Source: Pseudomonadota bacterium (GTDB taxonomy: Bacteria; Pseudomonadota; Alphaproteobacteria; Rickettsiales; SXRF01). Taken from it: a stretch of DNA of 5,805 bases. The notes beneath the pieces were generated by a model that did no database searches, was not told the DNA's origin, and was given only the letters and a program-made list of their open reading frames with translations. The position numbers and the translations under genes were made by a program. Position 1 is the first letter of the stretch, and the number at the start of each line of letters is the position of its first letter. The DNA lies in the NCBI GenBank assembly GCA_028873275.1, contig JAGWLJ010000102.1:1-5805 (forward strand), given 5' to 3'. Of this stretch, positions 5,172 to 5,805 are shown piece after piece.

Positions 5172-5805
5172 ATGAACAAGCGACTCCTTCCCTTCCTGAC
5201 CTTATTGCTGCTGCCTTCTTCACTGGCGCTGGCCCAGGCTGAAGATAATCAGGCGGTAATGCAGCGCATGGACCGCATCGAGCATGACGTGACGCTGTTA
5301 CAACGCCAGGTGGCACGCGGCAGCAACGCCCCTGTCGTGGGAGATAATAATGCGGCCAGTATTCCGGCGGGGGGATCGGCGCAGTTGGAAGTTCGCCTGA
5401 GCGCTATCGAGGATGCGCTGCGCGACCTGCGCGGCAAGGTCGAGGAGAACGATTTCCAGGTCAAGAAAATTTCAGAAAATCTGGAAAAATTGCAAAAAGA
5501 CACGGATTTCCGCCTGAGCGAACTGGGCAAACCCGCTGCCGCCGCGGCACCGTCGCCTGAGGCAAAAAATGAGGCCACTGCTCCTGCTCCCACTCCCACT
5601 GATAAAGGTACTCCGAAACAGGAAGGCCAAACCAGCGGTGGCGACGGGGTGCTTCGCCTTCCTGTCAATGATAACAAGAATAAGAATTTCGCCACTCCGC
5701 GCGAACATTATAATTATGCTTTCCGCCTGCTGAATCAGACGCAATATGAGGACGCGGCGGCGGCTTTCGATGCTTTCACCAAAAAATATCCCAAGGATCC
5801 GCTGA
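5172..5805 (+). CDS. cpoB: CpoB/YbgF, periplasmic coordinator of cell division, N-terminal part (3' end outside window)
   Basis: The frame is open from the ATG at 5172 to the window edge: 211 codons and one extra base. Residues 1 to about 21 form a signal peptide (Lys/Arg, then 'LLPFLTLLLLPSSLALA'), cleaved near 'ALA|Q', giving a periplasmic protein. Residues about 26-49 and 70-117 have heptad-like patterns ('RMDRIEHDVTLLQRQV', 'LEVRLSAIEDALRDLRGKVE'), consistent with the trimeric coiled coil of CpoB. About 121-175 is an Ala/Pro/Gly/Asn-rich linker. From 177, 'REHYNYAFRLLNQTQYEDAA' and 'FDAFTKKYPKDP' begin the TPR domain, most of which lies past the window. In E. coli CpoB binds TolA and PBP1B and ties outer-membrane constriction to septal peptidoglycan synthesis; this role is inferred here. 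GGAGA at 5157-5161, 10 nt before the ATG, supports the start. It lies downstream of the pal terminator, so it probably has some transcription of its own. Confidence 0.92.
   Translation, partial: MNKRLLPFLTLLLLPSSLALAQAEDNQAVMQRMDRIEHDVTLLQRQVARGSNAPVVGDNNAASIPAGGSAQLEVRLSAIEDALRDLRGKVEENDFQVKKISENLEKLQKDTDFRLSELGKPAAAAAPSPEAKNEATAPAPTPTDKGTPKQEGQTSGGDGVLRLPVNDNKNKNFATPREHYNYAFRLLNQTQYEDAAAAFDAFTKKYPKDPL

Overview
This window is the Tol-Pal cell-envelope locus of an alphaproteobacterium, all on the + strand. The order is ruvB (3' end only), ybgC, tolQ, tolR, tolA, an unrecognised small gene, tolB, pal and cpoB/ybgF (5' part only). The ruvB-ybgC-tol order, and a TolA with a short Lys/Pro linker and a 'GAKDAQDLVV' C-terminal domain, are typical of Alphaproteobacteria. 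I cannot name the order or genus. Most genes are fairly GC-rich (about 60% or more in the stretches of tolQ and tolB counted by hand).

Positions 1-2704 look like one tightly packed transcription unit. ruvB and ybgC overlap by ATGA. The gaps ybgC-tolQ, tolQ-tolR and tolR-tolA are 13, 3 and 8 nt. YbgC is a cytoplasmic hotdog thioesterase. TolQ and TolR form the proton-driven inner-membrane motor, and TolA spans the periplasm. Positions 2705-3088 hold a 127-codon ORF starting on the base after the tolA stop. It is clearly poorer in GC (about 47% overall, about 43% at third codon positions), I recognise no family, and it has no signal peptide or membrane helix. The low-GC stretch runs on through the tolB signal-peptide codons (about 35% GC) and ends abruptly where mature TolB begins. 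This is the most unusual part of the window.

Positions 3100-5036 encode TolB (periplasmic beta-propeller) and Pal (outer-membrane lipoprotein that binds peptidoglycan), separated by 158 nt with no recognised gene. A strong intrinsic terminator follows pal at 5059-5099. cpoB/ybgF begins at 5172 and runs off the window; its position after the terminator suggests at least partly independent transcription.

Together these genes make the TolQRA-TolB-Pal machine, which uses the proton-motive force to move Pal to the division site and constrict the outer membrane. CpoB links that process to peptidoglycan synthesis. Apart from the tolA-tolB insert, nothing suggests a wholly new system. There are no RNA genes, insertion sequences or CRISPR arrays.
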